Below, piece by piece: positions 21,726-22,791 of a DNA stretch of 22,791 nucleotides. The DNA comes from Thiobacillaceae bacterium (lineage in GTDB: Bacteria; Pseudomonadota; Gammaproteobacteria; Burkholderiales; Thiobacillaceae). The position numbers and the translations under genes were made by a program. The stretch is taken from contig JAAPAA010000198.1 in assembly GCA_012274165.1 (NCBI GenBank), positions 1-22,791 on the forward strand, in the 5' to 3' direction. A model generated the notes under the pieces. That model was not told where the DNA came from. It ran no database searches and saw only the letters and a list, made by a program, of their open reading frames with translations. How positions within the stretch are numbered: position 1 is the stretch's first letter; each line of letters begins with the position of its first letter.

Positions 21726-22791
21726 GGGCGCAGGCTCGGTGTATCGAAACGGATCACTTCAGAACGTATCTCTTCAGGCTTGCCCAATGGCGTAATCACG
21801 ATCTCGAAGTGCTGGGTGTGTGCGGCTAGCTCAGGTGACAAGTGCACACTGGCCTGCACCAGGCCGCTATGGCCCGGCTTGATGGTGATTTCACGGAAAT
21901 GACCCAGATCTAGCGCGGTTGCGGGAATGCCGCGTGCGGTGATCTGATAGGTTTGATCCTGCGTCGCCTTGTTGGTAATGCGGACCTGATAACGGTTGCG
22001 GATATCTCCGTTCGACAGGACCACATATAGCGGCTGGCGCACCTGACTGACCGCGCGGTCGAAGCTGCCGCGCGTGCTGATGCTGTAGACCAGGTACACG
22101 CTCATCAAAACCAGCGCCACGCCATAGCCGATAATTTTCAGACGCTTCCAGTGCAGTTTGGGCGGAGCGGGCGTGGCTGACGCCAGATTCTTCTCCGAAT
22201 CGTAGCGGATCAGACCACGCGGAAAGCCGAACGAATCCATGATGGTATTGCAGGCGTCGACGCACAGGCCGCACGAAATGCACTTGTATTGCAGGCCATC
22301 GCGGATATCGATGCCGACCGGGCACACCTGCACGCACAGGCCACAATCGATGCAATCACCCAGGCCTTGCTCATGTCGCTCCGCCAGCGCGCGCTCACCC
22401 GAGTTGCGGCTTATGCGCCGACGCTCGTTATCAACTGTTGCTTCAGCCCGTTCACGGGCACGGCGTTCCACCACGATGCCGCGACCTGCACGCACGCTGG
22501 CGCGCCCATGTGCGCCTTCGCCACGCGCAGCGTCGTAATGTACTGCGAGCGTTTCGGCTTCGTACATCACGCTTTGGAAACGGCCATACGGACAGATGTA
22601 GGTACAAATCTGCTCGCGCATCAGACCGGCCGCGGCATAAGTAGTCAGCGTCAGGATACTGACCGTAATGTACGCTGCGGCGGCGGCCTGGCCGGTAAAG
22701 AAGTCCACCACCAGTTGCGGAGCGTAGGCGAAATAGGCGGCAAAGGTCAGCGCAGTCCAGAACGAAGCCAGTATCCATGCAGCATGGGTAC
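21722..22791 (-). CDS. ccoG: cbb3 oxidase accessory Fe-S protein CcoG (FixG), 5' end outside window
   Basis: Polyferredoxin-like membrane protein thought to handle copper reduction for cbb3 oxidase assembly. The frame is open to the right edge (THAAWILASFWTALTFAAYF...), so the start lies beyond 22791. Membrane helices are followed by MREQICTYICPYGRFQSVMY, then two 4Fe-4S motifs CIDCGLCVQVCP and CISCGLCVDACN. A further helix (IIGYGVALVLMSVYLVYSIS) and a C-terminal Ig-like FixG domain come next. Between the YDAARGE segment and the first cluster is an Arg/Glu-rich stretch of about 45 residues (22367-22509), longer than I expect. The stop overlaps the FixH-like start by 4 bases. The ccoNOQP genes are presumably upstream, off the window. 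Confidence 0.93.
   Translation of the reverse strand, partial: THAAWILASFWTALTFAAYFAYAPQLVVDFFTGQAAAAAYITVSILTLTTYAAAGLMREQICTYICPYGRFQSVMYEAETLAVHYDAARGEGAHGRASVRAGRGIVVERRARERAEATVDNERRRISRNSGERALAERHEQGLGDCIDCGLCVQVCPVGIDIRDGLQYKCISCGLCVDACNTIMDSFGFPRGLIRYDSEKNLASATPAPPKLHWKRLKIIGYGVALVLMSVYLVYSISTRGSFDRAVSQVRQPLYVVLSNGDIRNRYQVRITNKATQDQTYQITARGIPATALDLGHFREITIKPGHSGLVQASVHLSPELAAHTQHFEIVITPLGKPEEIRSEVIRFDTPSLRP

Noticed and set aside
1..22791. CRISPR arrays, insertion sequences, prophage, toxin-antitoxin or defence islands
   Set aside because: No regularly spaced repeats, transposase, integrase or phage-type genes; nearly all sequence is accounted for by housekeeping and envelope genes.

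Overview
The window is GC-rich, densely packed chromosomal DNA that looks like a core region of a betaproteobacterium, probably Nitrosomonadales/Thiobacillus-like. This rests on gene order (TPR protein-lolB-ispE-tRNA-Gln-prs-rplY-pth; M16-M16-rsmD-coaD-ferredoxin divergent from ftsY-ftsE-ftsX-rpoH; ccoG-fixH-ccoS) and on the protein sequences as I recall the families; no search was run. I see no insertion sequence, prophage, CRISPR array, rRNA or integrase. The longest stretch without a gene is about 150 bases.

Region 1 (1-5387, minus strand): a lipoprotein with TPR-type repeats, lolB and ispE form a tightly overlapping unit. They are followed by tRNA-Gln(UUG) with its own intrinsic terminator, then prs, rplY (long CTC form) and pth, which runs off the left edge. 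The themes are outer-membrane lipoprotein insertion, isoprenoid and PRPP synthesis, and translation.

Region 2 (5470-9895, minus strand): a four-gene tripartite efflux operon in the order TolC-like outer-membrane protein, MacA-like adaptor, MacB-type ATPase, MacB-type permease. The ATPase and permease are separate genes here.

Region 3 (10047-12903, plus strand): mutM, then a 654-residue dynamin-like GTPase.

Region 4 (12907-16883, minus strand): two periplasmic M16 peptidase homologues (one with the zinc motif, one without), rsmD, coaD and a YfhL-type 2[4Fe-4S] ferredoxin.

Region 5 (16979-20540, plus strand): ftsY-ftsE-ftsX with 4-base overlaps, then rpoH. A perfect CIRCE operator lies over the likely rpoH promoter, pointing to HrcA control of sigma-32. 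A long bidirectional terminator separates rpoH from the next operon.

Region 6 (20627-22791, minus strand): the end of a cbb3 oxidase assembly operon: ccoG (5' end outside the window), a FixH-like protein with extra membrane helices, ccoS, and a 35-residue single-helix membrane protein immediately before the terminator.

I did not find a clearly new multi-gene system. The best leads are the CIRCE-rpoH promoter, the tiny last gene of the cco operon, the unusual FixH-like and CcoG architectures, the dynamin-like GTPase, and the prs gene lying behind a tRNA terminator with no visible promoter.
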